Origin: Phialocephala subalpina | Taxonomy: Eukaryota; Ascomycota; Leotiomycetes; Helotiales; Mollisiaceae | DNA length: 64,000 nucleotides | Assembly: GCA_900073065.1 (NCBI GenBank) | Contig: FJOG01000002.1 | Location: 3,422,408 to 3,486,407 of the forward strand | Direction of reading: 5' to 3' | Shown: piece after piece, positions 10,623 to 23,436 of the stretch | How the letters are laid out: each line of letters begins with the position of its first letter | Numbering within the stretch: the first letter of the stretch is position 1 | Notes under the pieces: generated by a model | Told to the model about the DNA's origin: nothing | What the model saw: the letters and a program-made list of their open reading frames with translations, nothing else | Databases searched by the model: none | Position numbers and translations under genes: made by a program

Positions 10623-11443
10623 CTTGATCTCGTAGCCTTGGGGGTTCGTTCAATCCTTTGATGTCAACTTTCGGGATCGAGTCTGCGAGTTTCGAAAGTT
10701 CTGGTCTTGAGGTAGAATTTGGCTCGGTGAGGGGTGAAGTTGAGAGGAGGAAGCTGTGGTGGAGGGGCTGAACCAAGATGAATTGAAGGTGGGCTGGAAT
10801 CTGCAAGGCTGTCATTCATCATCAGGCGGGGCGTTGATTGAGCCGAAGCCGGTCAAGGGCCCCACTATTCTCGGCAAGGCTACGAAAGTCCCAACTCCTC
10901 TCAGAACTTTGGGATCCTTTAAATCACTATATTATGATGGACTATTGTGGCGGATGGGCATATCTGTGCAGTGATCAAGAAATTTTATATTGAAAAAGGA
11001 GCATATACGCGGTATCCCTCCCTCCCCTTTTTTGGACATCCAAAAAGAGGTCAAGGAACCAATGCAAATATCCACACCAGGCAAGCGCGCGTGCAAACAG
11101 CGTAGCCCTGCATCATCACCTCCTCTCACCTCGCCTCTCATCTCATCTCGCCTCTTATATGTCGTCTCCTCATCTTATCTCATGTCCAGCCCTATGGTAT
11201 AAGAGACCCCAAAGAAATACGATATGAAAAGCCAAAGATCAAATCCAGAACGCCACCCAAGCTCATTGCAGAGCGCCATGTCCTGTAATTCCCAATGAGG
11301 TCCAGTCCCAACCATGCATGCTACCCAGCCGAGCCCATGCTTACCCAGAGTCGAAGCTCAAAATCCAAGGAAATAGGAAAATATACGAGGAAACCGTTCT
11401 TCGCCGTGCCATGCACTTTTGTTGATCGTGTACTTCCGATTGC
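10623..11443. other. Gap without a supported gene, between FMN1 and acuK-like gene
   Basis: Holds the FMN1 promoter and the 3' flank of the minus-strand transcription factor gene. C/T-rich in 11090-11170. Open frames are short and composition-driven. Nothing else is seen. Confidence 0.3.
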
Positions 11444-13683
11444 TTAGATGCAAGGTAGGAACTTAAAAACAGTCATTATTGGGGATGGGAGTGAGATGGA
11501 GAAATGGGAACTTACGTTCATAACAATCAACATCGGGATATCAAAAACATCCCTCTTAACCGTCCAACAATAACTACAATCCATCTTCCCATCCTTCTCC
11601 AATCTCCCAATCCCATGCTCGCCATCAATCTCCCTCACTCTATTCCCCATCCCACCAATCCCACCACTCGCGTCTCTCTTCTTACTCCTGTTTATCTCTT
11701 CTTGTTTCTGTTCTGGTGATTGGGAGTCTCCTTCTTTGGTCTGGTATTTGAGTAATCGACATCGTGTCGTGACGCTACCTCGGGTGTCGGCGAAGGCTAG
11801 GCGTGCAAAGTCTTCGTAGAATTCTATTACGCTGTCATCATCTAAGAGTTCGGCTAGGAAGACTGGTTGCGGTCTTCCATCCTTGTTCTGCTGATCTGCG
11901 AGATTGAGTGGACGCATTCGGGGTGTTGTGAGGCCGGCTCGGCCTGTGTTGTTCAAGCTTGATCCTCCGGAGGTATCGGCGCTGTTCTTGCCAGTGTTGA
12001 TGTTGAGATTTGGCTCTTTTCCTAGTAGGACGTCCTTCTTCCAGCCTGTCAGGAGAGTGAACTCCTTGTTCACAGCAGCCACTTCGCCTGTTCGACGGCA
12101 GACAAGAGTTGGTGTACAGCAGTTGAGCATGAAGTCTTCATATTCGAATAGTGTTCGTTGAAAACACTTCTCCATGAAGATCAAATCTTGTCTGTTGAGA
12201 GTCTTCGTACACGAGATAAAGGATGGACGGATAGAAGCGAGTGATTTGGCGATTCGCAGGGTCTTGGTGGCAGAAAAGCGGCGTTGTAGGAAAGCTGTTA
12301 GACTGTGAAAGCCTGACGTATATGGGTATGGCTCGTGAACCGTATCGTATATCGACGATGGATCTCGAGTACGTTTTCCCAGCACTGAAGCAGGTCCGAA
12401 TTTCCCTGATGGCGCTGATTTTGTGTCTTGCCTCTTCGCTGGTCTCTGTGAAGCTCCTTGTGGATGTGGTGTTGTGTTAGGTGTGTAGTTCGTTGTAGTC
12501 GGTGAGCTATCAAAACCCATGCCACTTGCCCCTGGACTTGCATCTGTGCTCGGACTGTGGTGACTCGTAGGACCAGCCGCAATGGCGTATGCATGGGGTA
12601 GACCATGGTGAACGTAAGGCATCTGGAAGTCTTGCATCACGTCTTGTTGGTATATCTGCTGCCCGTACTGGTTCATGTTATTACCGAAGACGCTTCCATT
12701 GTTGAATGTCACATCGCTCATTCCTTGCGAGGATATCGATCCAGTCTGGTCCTTCGGCGGGGTCTCGGCAGATCCCGAAGCCATATGTCCCAACATGCCG
12801 AATTCCAACGCACCATAGTGATTGCCAAAGTTCAGGCCTTCGAGGTCAAAGTTGAATAAGGCTGGGTTGCTGGGGTCGAACAGAGCTCCACCAAATGGTT
12901 GCACATCGTTGGAAACTTGAGGCATCGTCAAATTCTGTAATGAATTTTGTCGATTTAGGTGTTGGAATGTCGGTGATATTGGTGACTGTTGACTGCCATA
13001 GGAAAGTCTGGCTTGAAGTGGAGGAGGCATTGGATTTTGTTGCGCTGTGAAGATAGGATACGATGGCGATGTATCTGCTTGTGAGAAGAAGCCTCCACCA
13101 ACGTTTGGTGAGGTTTCTGTAGTAGTAGTGCTGGTCGTGGAAGGGCCGTTGTTATTGGTGTTCGATCGACTATTGCTGTTGACCTGATTGTAATTGGGAC
13201 CTAGGACAGGTCGAAGAGCTTCTGGAGGTGCATCGTGGAGATACTTTGCCTTCTTCCTGACACCATCTTGGCAAGCATCGGCGAGACCGCGCTTGATACA
13301 ACGTTGACAAGGACGTTCGTCACCTAGAGATACCGTCGTCAGTCATACTTCTCAGAAGAGGAATGAAGTGGCGATCTCGATTTCCGAAGAAAAGCAAACA
13401 TACCGCACGTCAAGTGAGCTCTTTGACAAGCAAAGCAAGCTCTTCTTGCCTTCTTCCTCCTAGGTCTCAATGGGTCTTTCGGATCGAGTTTTGGCTTTGT
13501 TACTGTCGATCCGGCCGCCTTGCCATTCTCATCGACATCTGGTCTGAATTTCTGTTCGGCCATGTCCGTATTATCGTCCTCCTCTTTGTCTACAACATCA
13601 GGCTCATGCTCATGATCGCTATACTCATTCTCCGAGGCGCCATCCGAAACCTCAGGATCATCTATCTCAGTATCTCCCGACAT
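11444..13683 (-). CDS. acuK: Zn2Cys6-PAS transcription factor, AcuK/ERT1 gluconeogenesis activator, 701 aa, 3 exons
   Basis: Nuclear activator of gluconeogenic genes and regulator of alternative-carbon growth in the AcuK/ERT1 family. Exons 13404-13683, 11516-13323 and a tiny 18-nt last exon 11444-11461 (FLPCI) sum to 702 codons. The N-terminus is acidic. Then comes the Zn2Cys6 cluster [30 protein letters not shown] near residues 82-112, whose fourth-cysteine side is split by intron 1, followed by [14 protein letters not shown]. Long Q/N/S-rich linkers lead to a PAS-like domain ([50 protein letters not shown]). The C-terminus [26 protein letters not shown] is diagnostic. The last intron is 54 nt and in frame, so an intron-retained variant would still be translatable. 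A very long upstream region may carry 5' regulation. Confidence 0.92.
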
Positions 13684-16041
13684 GCTGTCTTATATTAACA
13701 CCCACTTTAGGGTTATCTTGTCCACGACTAGCTCGAGCCTGCGAAACCACACCTCGTCCGTCAAATCAATAAGAACCCCAGTCGATTTTACGCCGTCTCT
13801 CGTCAAGAGCCCTGCTTAGAGGATGCCCTGCCGCAGGAGGCTCCGTCACACAAGACGCAGAGGAGGGAGGCTCGGATTGGGTGGGTGCCGTGAGCCGCTC
13901 GGTGCACGAATAATGCACAATGACCTTGTTCTTCACCCACACTCTTCAGCTTCCCAGAACCCTCGAAAATGCGTTCCCAACTCGTAGCTCGGTTCCAGAG
14001 AATGGTCAGATACCCCACGACGCTCAGACAACGGCCTCACCCGTCTATCCCCAGCAAGGCTCTCGACACAATGTCCCGAAATATTTAACAACGCGCCACC
14101 TCAAGCAAGCGGCCTTCCAGATCCGCAGAGGCACGTACCCGGTAATGGCAATATCTGACTCCCACCCACGTTTCGCCGCGTGCGTACTTGCACACAGGCA
14201 CGCGTTCGCATGCAGTCGCTCCTCTTCCCTCCTATCCCTTTCGCTCCTTCAGCTTGTCCCAGTTGTTCCAACCTTCAGCTTAGTCCCACCAACCCTCTCT
14301 TTTCCAATCGCCTTGTGTATCTCCTCAGTTCCCAGCCCGACGCCCTCGCACCGCACTGCACCGAACTCGCACCTCCAGGTCACAGAGCCACGTATCGCCG
14401 ACCAATACAACCGTCGTCTAGAGCTCTGAAGCCCCCACTTCTACACCTCGGTTCCTCAACTGGGGATCACGCGCCTACACGCCTGCGAAACGCCTGCGGC
14501 TTAGAGCCTTTGGGATTGGGAACTGGCAAGGCAGTTGCGATGCCTGCGTCTCTCGCACACCTATTCAATGCTGTGCAACGCGATGTTCGATGCAGGTATC
14601 CGGCACTAGTCTCTCTGCTGCTTTCCTAGCTGCAAATATGGCATTGATGCCCAAGGATCTTCGATCGTAGGTAAGACGTTGCTGTATTTAGGTTCGTCGT
14701 GTCTGCTTCGAGTTCGTATATACTATTCGTTTCGAGAATCGTCGAGAAATGGTTCGGAATAGGGGAAGCAATTCGGCGCTGAGCAATTGAGTGCTAATAA
14801 TTGGAGCTGAGGTTCATTCTGGTGGAGAGGCGGGGTTAGCGTGAAGGGCTTCACTTCAAATTTCGCAATGCGACTGCACTGAGGACGGGAAGGCCGCAGG
14901 CTGTGAGAACTGCGTCGTACAGTATCGCGATTGAAGATGTTTGGGAGAAAGAGCGCGCGTGGCAGCACGTTGTGAAGGTTGCGCAAAGGGAAGCAATCGA
15001 TTTCAAGAAGAGGCAAAAAATCAAAGGCCTCGCTTTTAGGATTTGGCGCTGAGATCTCAGAGCTTTGTGTCGCTTTGTTCCGGGCGACCGCTCTCTTCAG
15101 CCACACTTCGGTTTTAGACCTCGCGTCCACCTTCTGCATGAAGGGAGTGTCAAAATGCAAACACCACCCTTGGCTATTCTTCCTCTTCTCCTTTTCTTTA
15201 CAATGGTTTGATTTGCAAAGGGTCAAAGAATGATCTGGAGGCGTTGAACGGTGAATATGATACCCATCCTATCGGTCCCTCAGAAAACCCAACAGAAGCA
15301 CCTCGCCGTCGTTGCACAAATATCACACAGCTTGCAAATGTGAGGTCACATGTCCCTTGTCCCTTCGTGGAATCCTTGCCCTTAAATAACCGCCACGATT
15401 GAAAAAGCGATAATGACTGGGGATGAAGCGAATTGTATGAACGGGGACGTTACTCGGCATCTCGGTAACAAATTGCATGACGAGGCCTTTTTTTTTATTC
15501 CCTGTGAAGTGGCATATGAATTGCACAAAGAGAAGCCGGACATCGGCCTGCGTTGTGCTTCGAAGAGGAGGGGTTGCGATTGGAACGCTTGAGGCGAGAG
15601 ACAGAGGCGCAGAGTGAAAGGGGCAACCACGTTACTGGGCTTGAAGATGAGAATGTGATAGGACTTGGGATAATATTGGTGTATTGGTTTCAGAGGACAG
15701 CAGCTTCCAATGTCATGGTTTGTGCTTGGCTGTCAGATGACTGCTGGGAAACTTATGCTGTGTTACTGTCACGGTATCTCGCACTGGAGTAACGTTGACT
15801 GGGCCTGGGATCATGGTATTGGGACTCGGTTGATTCGAATCCCATTGCTGATAATCGAAACAGGGTCTCAAACATGGGGTGGGCAAGATGGGGTGTGATG
15901 GGATCTGAAATTAATAATGGTATTGATGTTGGTTTTGAGTTCCTGCCTCGCTATGCCTGCCAAAACAGATTCTAGAGGTATCCTAAAAGACAACAATGTA
16001 CAGGAAATGGTATATAATATATGGTAAGAACCGATTTATGT
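13684..16041. other. 2.36 kb gap without a supported gene
   Basis: Lies upstream of the acuK-like gene and downstream of the MFS gene. The left part (13.9-14.6 kb) is C/T-rich and full of CACCC/CTCGC runs, as expected for a promoter and long 5' leader of a transcription-factor gene. A T9 run lies near 15488. Open frames up to 169 codons on both strands have no recognisable domains and look compositional. A non-coding transcript cannot be excluded. Confidence 0.35.
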
Positions 16042-18396
16042 TTAAGCTGTCGCAAATCGACTCTTGCCTCTAATCTTCTTTCCGTATTTGAAAAAGAGGT
16101 ACGGGAACGGCAACATGGCCACAGTCAAGAAAGCAAGCAGACTCGTAGCCCCTGAAACCACCAAGTCAGCAATTGCCAAATCAAGGTCTATCAAACAAGA
16201 ACAGAGAACTCACATTGATCGCCCAACCTGTGATACATTTGCACACCGAATAGCGGGAAAATAGCTATTAGACACATCAGTCAACTTGGCCCTTCATGGA
16301 ACGTGACAAATCTGAGGTTATACATACCACCAAAACTGCTTCTCGCAAAACTATTCGCTGCCAAGGCAGACGCCGCATAAAGCGGGTAAGCATCCACCAA
16401 GAAGGTAAAAACGCCACTGAAGACCAAGAGTGTCCTGCACGTTCCAATTGTTAGCCACCTGATGCCAGTTCTTGTGCGAGGGCACGTGCATATGCATCAT
16501 GTATGTGTGATACACAGAAAGTGTTCATTTCTGAGCAATCTCTAAAAGGCTGAGATGAGGGCGTGGAAGAAGTGTAAATGGGAACAAGGGAGATGAAGCC
16601 ATATGGCTCGAGGCTGAAGTTGATAATGCAGGTACACGCTCGTCTTGGGCGGCGCCACTTGTGCTCGAGCATTACGCCGCAGATCAATAGCCAACGTCTC
16701 GATGCGGCGTGCTGAAGAATTTCACTTACCCTGTGCCAAAAATAGATGACCCAATGATTGGTACGATCCAGTGGACTGAGGAATATGTCGTCCACGCGAA
16801 CAGGAACAGGCCCGTAGGTACCAGCAAGGCGCCTGCAATGGCTGGAGGCAGTCGAAATTCGGGCTCACTGCCACCGATCTCGCCCGTTCTCTCTTCGCGC
16901 TGCTTGATCAATCTCTGATAATTCTTGTGCCAGATAGGATCAGTGAAAGATCCCAAAACCATTCCAACAAATATACCCAAGAATGAGAGTCCAGTCTGCG
17001 ACAACGTGAAACCATGGTTTCCTTGAAAGACCAAAGGGAAGGCTCCAAAGAATAGGTACAGAATCCCAAGGAGAATAGCTGAGAACAAACAGAGATTGAG
17101 CACCATTGGCTCGAAGATCAGTAGTTGAGCTGGTCGGAGTAAAGAATAGGCGATGGTCCTGGGAATTGATTTGTTAGTCTTTTCCATGGGGGCTTTCCAT
17201 TGCTCGTCACCAGTTTCTTTTCGAAGCTTTCGAGCTTTGTTTCGCAGTAGGACTGGGTGGTAAGTCTCCGGGACGAACAATGCTATCATGCAGAGATTTG
17301 CTCCCGCCCACATGAGCAGAACATAGTACGTCCATCTCCAGTGGGTGTACTGATTGATAAACCCGCCGATGAGTGGACCAATGGAGGGTCCAATGAATGG
17401 AGATCCAGTGTATATCATCATAGGAAGCTGGAGAGTTTCTCGGTTGAACATATCTCCAACGGTACCTCCAGCCACGGAAAGAAATGCTGATCCAGAGAGA
17501 CCGTCGAAAAAACGTGCTATAAGCATAGTCTGGACGTTCTGAGCAACGGCTGAAGGTATGATCCAGATAATGAACATGGCGAACGAGACGAGATAGATTG
17601 GGCGACGGCCATAAAACTCTCTGCAACAAAATCAGTACAGATACTGGATTTTCAAGGAGGTAATTGCACTTACGACAAAGGTCCCAGCAACATTGGGCCA
17701 ATTCCCAAACCCATGATGAATAGGGAAAGGCCCAATGTTGCGACTATCCGAGAACAGTGGAATTCCTTCTCAATCTGAGAGTATGTCGAAGTGTATATAG
17801 AAGATGTGCAGGTTCTGGCAATACAGTCAGCATCAATTCAAAACGTACCCAACCAAATACCCTCGCTATTGCCGTTTTGAGGCTCTTGCTTATTTCGGAC
17901 CTGCAGCCGCGATGCTTAAACGCCAGCATCACGGACGTCCGAAGCCACGAACACGTTCAAAAGGAACTCCTCCCCACAACAAGAAAGTTGTCACTTACAC
18001 ACAGAGCGAACTTGCGCTCACAATTATTACCACCTGCCACTTTCTCGCCAATGACATACTCCTAGGGCACATTGGATCATTATCGCCTCCGTCCCAGTAG
18101 ACTTCGTATGGATCCTTTTCTGCAGCCCCTCCCTCGACATCGCCCGCCTCTCCCTCATCGGTACTCGCATCGTTGTCATCGCAGCCATATCCATTCTGCG
18201 ACCTCGTTCTACTCATTGATCGGAGAGACTGTGATCCCCGTCTCGCATGCGAATTCGACCGACTGTGCGCCCTCGAAGCATTCCCAGATATCGGCGCCCA
18301 TTCTTTATTCGGAGGAAGGTCGAGTGTCGAATCGTCCGTCGGGGATACCGTCTTGTCCTCCTCGTCAAACTTCTCGCTGAAGTCTCTGTCTGTCAT
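16042..18396 (-). CDS. MFS drug:H+ antiporter-type transporter (DHA1, polyamine/multidrug exporter group), 565 aa, 6 exons
   Basis: Plasma-membrane exporter of the 12-helix DHA1 class. Exons 17999-18396, 17674-17814, 16730-17620, 16328-16434, 16214-16264 and 16042-16151 sum to 566 codons. A ~120-residue hydrophilic serine/acid-rich N-tail (RSNSHARRGSQSLRSMSR) precedes CPRSMSLARKWQVV. The signature follows: TSSIYTSTYSQIEKEF, LGLSLFIMGLGIGPML, then the MFS loop SEFYGRRPIYLVSF, FFDGLSGSAFLSVAGGTVGD and GPSIGPLIGGFI. The C-terminal half has GLSFLGIFVGMVLG and ends FKYGKKIRGKSRFATA. The closest known group is the fungal polyamine/fluconazole exporters (TPO/FLU1-like); substrate unproven. Exon 5 is 51 nt. 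Confidence 0.9.
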
Positions 18397-20839
18397 TGCG
18401 TCTTCACTCTCGCAGAGCTATCGAAAATGGGGTATCTCAATGTCGTCCGACTCCAGCTTCTGCAAAAACCATATCGTCCCCAAACTCCCAGATATACCAG
18501 CTCGAACACGCTTGGTAATCTCGTCACATCCAAGTCGGCGATAGAAGATTCATCGCGTTTCTCTCTCTCGCCGCCGAAGAATCAACGAAACAGGCCCTTG
18601 TCCCATCCAATTGTGGATACAGATGCTCATCTTCTCCCCTGCTCCTCCTCTCTCGCTGCCGCTCGCCGTAGCCATTCCGTATCCGCGTCAAGGGAAGAGA
18701 TGACGGCAACCATTGACGGGCCCGTCATTTTGGGAATAGTTTTCCTGGGAAGAAGATTCTGATTTGTCTGATCTCGAACCAAGCTTTCAAAGGTGGGGTT
18801 AGTTTGATGTTGTTGGACCTTAAACCCGATTTATGCCCGATTATCTCATCGCGACTTTTCTCCTCATTACTCAACTCCAACCAATTCCAACACCAAACTC
18901 TCTTTCTTTCCCTGCGTCCAGCTGATTGATCACCTTCTCATTTGTACCACCAACGTGCTTTCGTTCAGCCAAATGCTTACTCTGCGTTCTGTTAACTTGG
19001 CGTATCTCATATCTCCTGACACAAAGTTTTGATGCAAGTGCGTCATTTGGGTTGACCAAGCAGATTGACAGCTCGTCTCCGATTTTCTGCATCAGTTTAA
19101 TGCATTTCAAGTTGTCAACGGGGTGTGACGGCTGCATGGGCAAGTCAAGCGAAAGAGCGAGCTCGGCGCACAGCCACAGCGCGTAATGGTTGATCTGTGG
19201 TTTCGGGAGAGACAGGAGCGCATCGGGATAAATCGGGTGAAGGATCGCGGGGTAAATGGAGGGGAAACGGGGAGGAATTGTGATATGAGGGGTTTATTCT
19301 GAGGGGACTTGAGAACGATAAGGTGATGGGGCAGTTGGCAAGTCCAAGCGGACTTCTTGCCACTGGGGCAAAGGATAGTACCAGCTCCCAATGAAAGTCT
19401 TTTCCTCGCTTCGCTGGATGTTCCCCCTTTCCTCTCACCCCGAAACGAAATGTCGATAATTCATTGGGACATTGAGATGGGCTAGAGAGTATGTAGTCAT
19501 TTGAACGATTCTTCGTCTTCGTGTCGGGCTTTTCTTCCCTTGCAATGGTTATATTGACGGGTGGCTCAGAAAGTACCGATGTATCCCCTCGGATGGAACT
19601 GTCGCTACCACAAGCAACAGTACTAGCGTCGCGTTTGCTTCTTTAAAACATGTATTTGATCTTAATTTCATTCATGTTTACTACATATCCCTCGAAAGAT
19701 GACGCTCTCCCAATATCTTGGAACAGAGCCCAACTACGAGGTCGGGATTTCATCGTGTTCCAAGGCTGCGCCCTCTCTAGCAGTCTTGCGAGATGGTTTT
19801 GTGTTATCGGATTGATGTTGTCAACAGATTAAAACGGATGATCACATCATTGCTTTCCATCTGATCACAAACATTTGGCATTGTTATCAAGCCTCCATTC
19901 CACTGTTAACGACTCGGCTCGATTACTAAAGCTGCTCCTGAAGATATCTTCTCCAAAAGCGCAGCAATACCACTTGAAATTTGTACATCTCGCTAATGAG
20001 TGATCCTTCGTACTACAGGCAAAGCAAGCACGCGAAAAGTCATTTCCAGTAGGGAGTGTTGATATCCCATAAGTCGTTGCCTTTAGATCTGCATATGCTA
20101 TGGCTCATTATATATGTACCTACTTTGTTGCCCTGAATAAGATGTGGGCTCGACCTCTAGCCTGTCTGGGCGAGGCTTCGAATAAGTGAATCCAGTGCAC
20201 ATACAATCGGAAGATTCGAGTTAAGCACGCCATGGCCAACCCCTTCTCGCTGAATACAAAAGACCTGAAAGGTTAAGGGTCCTCTTTACCAACCTTCTAG
20301 AAGCAGGATCCAGCTGGACCGGAGGAGTGGCTGAAGGAAGCAAAGCAACGCCATTGTTTGCCCTGCAGCTTTCGCGAAGCAGCTCTACGAGATGTTTTCC
20401 GCTTCCAGCTTGTTACCAAGATACTTACCTTCTAATTTCTGCAATGTTTGCATCTCAAATTCCCCTCCGTTGTTGTCAAGTTTCAATCCTCTGCCAACAA
20501 ATCAACTTTGTGCACCACTCATTTCACCACTCTTTCTGCCCCCAAAGTCCCAGACTCCTCATACTCCACTAACCTTCGGTCTTTGGTGCCACCGCGTGCA
20601 TCCCAGCATACATCCTCCTCATTCGTCTCCCAATCCTCTTCTGGTTCAAGTCTGCGAGCATGGCGGCTCATTATATAGTTCGCTGTTCCTTGCGTTTCGT
20701 TTGCTGAAGCCTCATCCTCGTCTCTCAAGTGAATGCCTGCTTGATTTGTAGAGTAGAGAACTGGCCTTCAGTCTAAACTTTCACGTTCACGTCGAAGGTT
20801 TAAGCAAGCGCCTGAGTCATAACGGAGTTGCGAGTCGAC
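18397..20839. other. 2.4 kb gap without a supported gene, start of an 8 kb gene-poor block
   Basis: Follows the MFS start codon, so the left few hundred bases should be its promoter. Between 18.8 and 20.8 kb the open frames on both strands are short (under 125 codons) and show no domain, signal peptide or helix pattern I trust. No tRNA or obvious repeat was found here. Confidence 0.35.
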
Positions 20840-21360
20840 ACAAAGACATCTACTATATAGCCGATACGTTCTCCGACTGGGAGAGGCCATGATCACGAGA
20901 ACAAAGCCTACGTTGCGGCCAACAGAGGTTGACGATAACGAAGCTGAATTCACGATGTACATAGCGCCAAGTTCACTAGCACCGATGGGTGCTTAGTTCA
21001 GCTCTGGGCTATCAGATAAGGGTGATACCATGGAGCTATATTGGTATGCCCGAACTATTTGTCCGTTTCTGCTGCATGATTTGACAATACAAAGTATCTT
21101 GACAACAAAAGTCTGAGATCGGAGCGTTTGGAAGATGCGCCGCCAGTAGGCTAACGACGTCATTATATTGCGACCTTCTTTTAGAGCTCTCAGACTTGAC
21201 CGAGATGCATAAAGGGGAAATAATCTAGCAAGTCTTCGTTATTGGATCCCGATACTACTCCAGCGTACGCAGGAATGTTTGTTGCAGATAAGAGGCGTAC
21301 TAAAGTACCTTTTTATAGACGCTCAAAAGGCTTCAGCGCTTTACAAGATCATAACGTCTC
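20840..21360 (+). repeat. Diverged tandem unit, copy 1 (period about 650 bp)
   Basis: First of three related segments. Anchors in copy 1 are TACTATATAGCCGATACG (20851), TTGACAATACAAAGTATCTT (21081), TTTTATAGACGCTC (21311) and TTACAAGATCATAACG (21341). Each recurs at nearly the same spacing in the next copies. Read as protein, it gives YIADTFSDWE, and later FDNTKYLDNKSLRSE, with stops between, so this copy is not an intact gene. Confidence 0.5.
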
Positions 21361-21504
21361 AAAGGTTTTAGAGCTTTCAGCCTCAGCCTGTCTTTGCAGT
21401 CTCCATTAATGAGCGGATGAAGGCGTGAAGAGGATGACTACTTTCAAAGTCACCTTCCATTCTTGAAGTAGCACCTTGGTAGTGAGTTACAAGTCAAGTC
21501 AAGA

Positions 21505-22020
21505 TCGAGACTTCGGCGACTATATAAACGATATGTATTCCAACTGCGAGGCGCAGCGAAGAGTACGAAAAGGCCGCAGACGGTGGTATGACCGACGTGC
21601 AGTCACGGCGGACATGGCATGGGAAGATGTCTACACTGATAGACGGCTCAGAAAATAGTCAAAGGGTCAACGGTCAACCCCACTGCCCCAGCCTCCAGGT
21701 GAGGATAGTACCAGTCTGTTCATATGAGCATCTGTCCATCCCTGTGTTGCAAATGACAACACAAAGGTGCTTAATGGCAAAAGTAAAAGTCTTAGATTAC
21801 ACGATGCGATTCTAGTAGGCAGGTGATGCTGTTGTGTTACAGTCTCTGGGTTGAAGCTCTCAAACATGGTTGAGGCTATACTGTACACAAATGTTTCCTT
21901 CGTGAACGGTGATCTTGGATGCATCTGTGCCGTTCACTGAGTTGAAGGGGTAGTATTTATAAACGTCCAAGAAGCCAAAGCGCTTTGCAGGAGCTGAGCG
22001 CCTCACAAGATTATGACGTT
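21505..22020 (+). repeat. Diverged tandem unit, copy 2
   Basis: Anchors are GACTATATAAACGATATG (21518), AATGACAACACAAAGGTGCTT (21753), GTATTTATAAACGTCC (21953) and TCACAAGATTATGACG (22003). Offsets from copy 1 are 667, 672, 642 and 662 bp. Protein-level readings DYINDMYSNCE and ANDNTKVLNGKSKSLR match copy 1 in the same order. It holds a separate 60-codon ATG frame (21476-21658) that may be a fragment of the ancestral ORF. Confidence 0.5.
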
Positions 22021-22427
22021 TGAGAAATGACGTCTTACACTTGGCCTACTTTCGAATCTATAGAGTCAGTGAATGGATGCATGGATGCAAACAAGTGCAT
22101 GAAACCAAAGCTCGCCGATTCTTGCAACTTCCAATTGTGAAGGGTAGTAGACAAGCACATATACTCTGCTTGAATCATTGGCATTCGGGCTGCAGACAAG
22201 AAGAATACCATTGTGATGAATCAAGACTGATGGTAGGCTTCGATGCTGGTCGAAGACTCAGCGCTTGGCTTGAGATGAGGGTACCGCAGTACCAGCGATC
22301 ACGTGGGCGTCGCAGGGCTGTGTCGCTCTCTTGGCACGACTCGTCCGTCACTTTTCAAGAAGATGACGATACAAAGATACTTGATAGCAAACACATCTCA
22401 TTAGACGAAGATTTTCCTTGCATCTAG
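22020..22427 (+). CDS. Possible 135-aa ORF in tandem copy 3; unknown function
   Basis: An intact ATG frame in the best-preserved repeat copy. Its end (SSVTFQEDDDTKILDSKHIS then LDEDFPCI-stop) matches, position for position, the translated remains of copies 1 and 2. That is the main reason to suspect coding history. Composition is polar and basic in the middle (YQRSRGRRRAVSL). There is no signal peptide, membrane segment or known domain. A TTTATA box lies about 65 bp upstream. It could be a surviving gene of a dying family or chance openness. Confidence 0.25.
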   Translation: MRNDVLHLAYFRIYRVSEWMHGCKQVHETKARRFLQLPIVKGSRQAHILCLNHWHSGCRQEEYHCDESRLMVGFDAGRRLSAWLEMRVPQYQRSRGRRRAVSLSWHDSSVTFQEDDDTKILDSKHISLDEDFPCI

Positions 22428-22670
22428 CACCTCATTCCCTGCTCGCATACTCTGCTTTCTGTCTTCACTCAGAGTTCAAGGGGCGAAAGGAAGACTATCT
22501 GGTCAGCATCTAGCGTTATGTCCGTTGTCCATCGTCACCCTTCCCTCGAGTTTCTCGCATGTGCATGGCGTCTTTTTGTAACTCTGAGGTGCACGAAGAG
22601 ACGTTTTTATAAGGGTCCAGAAGACTAGAGTGCTGTGCAAGCCCGAAATGCCTTACAAGATCTTAACGCC
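22050..22670 (+). repeat. Diverged tandem unit, copy 3
   Basis: Anchors are AGATGACGATACAAAGATAC (22361), GTTTTTATAAGGGTCC (22603) and TTACAAGATCTTAACG (22653). The first anchor is the least preserved (TCTATAGAGTCAGTGAATGG near 22060). This copy contains the longest open frame of the three, 22020-22427. Offsets from copy 2 are about 610-651 bp, so the array is ancient and unequally spaced rather than a fresh tandem duplication. Confidence 0.45.
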
Positions 22671-23436
22671 CGATTCGCTACTGTCTAGGAAGGTGTTTGA
22701 GAGTTGGTTGAGAAATGATCGTATGCGGATCCGTGGCGAAATGGCAAGTACTTTCTTAGATTGCGGGAAAGAAGTGTGTCGCAGAGGTTAGTAACGCTTC
22801 ATGAGATCTTGATTCTTGAGAGGTCACTTCCTGAACTTGTATTGTGGAGCTGAGGTAGTAAGTGAATAGAGGCAGGATGTAAATGCGGGGGAAGTGGGGC
22901 AGGTTAGTGGAGTAAACATATGCTCTTTGCTAACAAGTGGTAGTATAAAGTGTTCCTCCCTTATAAGAAAGACAATTCAGGCAGAAAGCTAAGGAACGAC
23001 CTCTCTTAAGTTACATTTACAACGAGGAGGTATATTTCGTTGAGCCTTGGTGGCGATGCTACCACGATGCGTTCTTTCAAGGAATGTTGTTCTTGTAACT
23101 TCCCCTTCTCCTTGCAACTTTGCCTTTCATTTCAAACTGCAAATGGGTTTGTCGTCATCTTCTACTTGCTATCAACTTCTTTCCATCTTACTTGTTTGCC
23201 TGTCGCACTTGCTTTTTCACATCGCTCAGCATGTCTTCTCGACTTGAAATATTCATAGTATTACCTATTCCAAGCCAGATATATTAGCAGTTGGATTCTA
23301 AGCGAGCTGCAGTCCTATGGCTAGTATGCTGGGCGTTGCTGCGCATGCTATTGCTGTCTTGCTGAATCCGATGACATCCTTGACTTCCTTTTTATACCTG
23401 CGCTCTCGCTTAGCCTTTCAGTGATTCAGGGGTGCT

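Noticed and set aside
14723..15226. 167-codon minus-strand ORF
   Set aside because: Mixed R/P/S-rich composition, no domain or helix pattern, in a large promoter-like gap; looks like chance openness.
15825..15850. TTCGAATCCC resembling a tRNA T-arm
   Set aside because: Flanking bases do not pair and no acceptor, D or anticodon stem is present.
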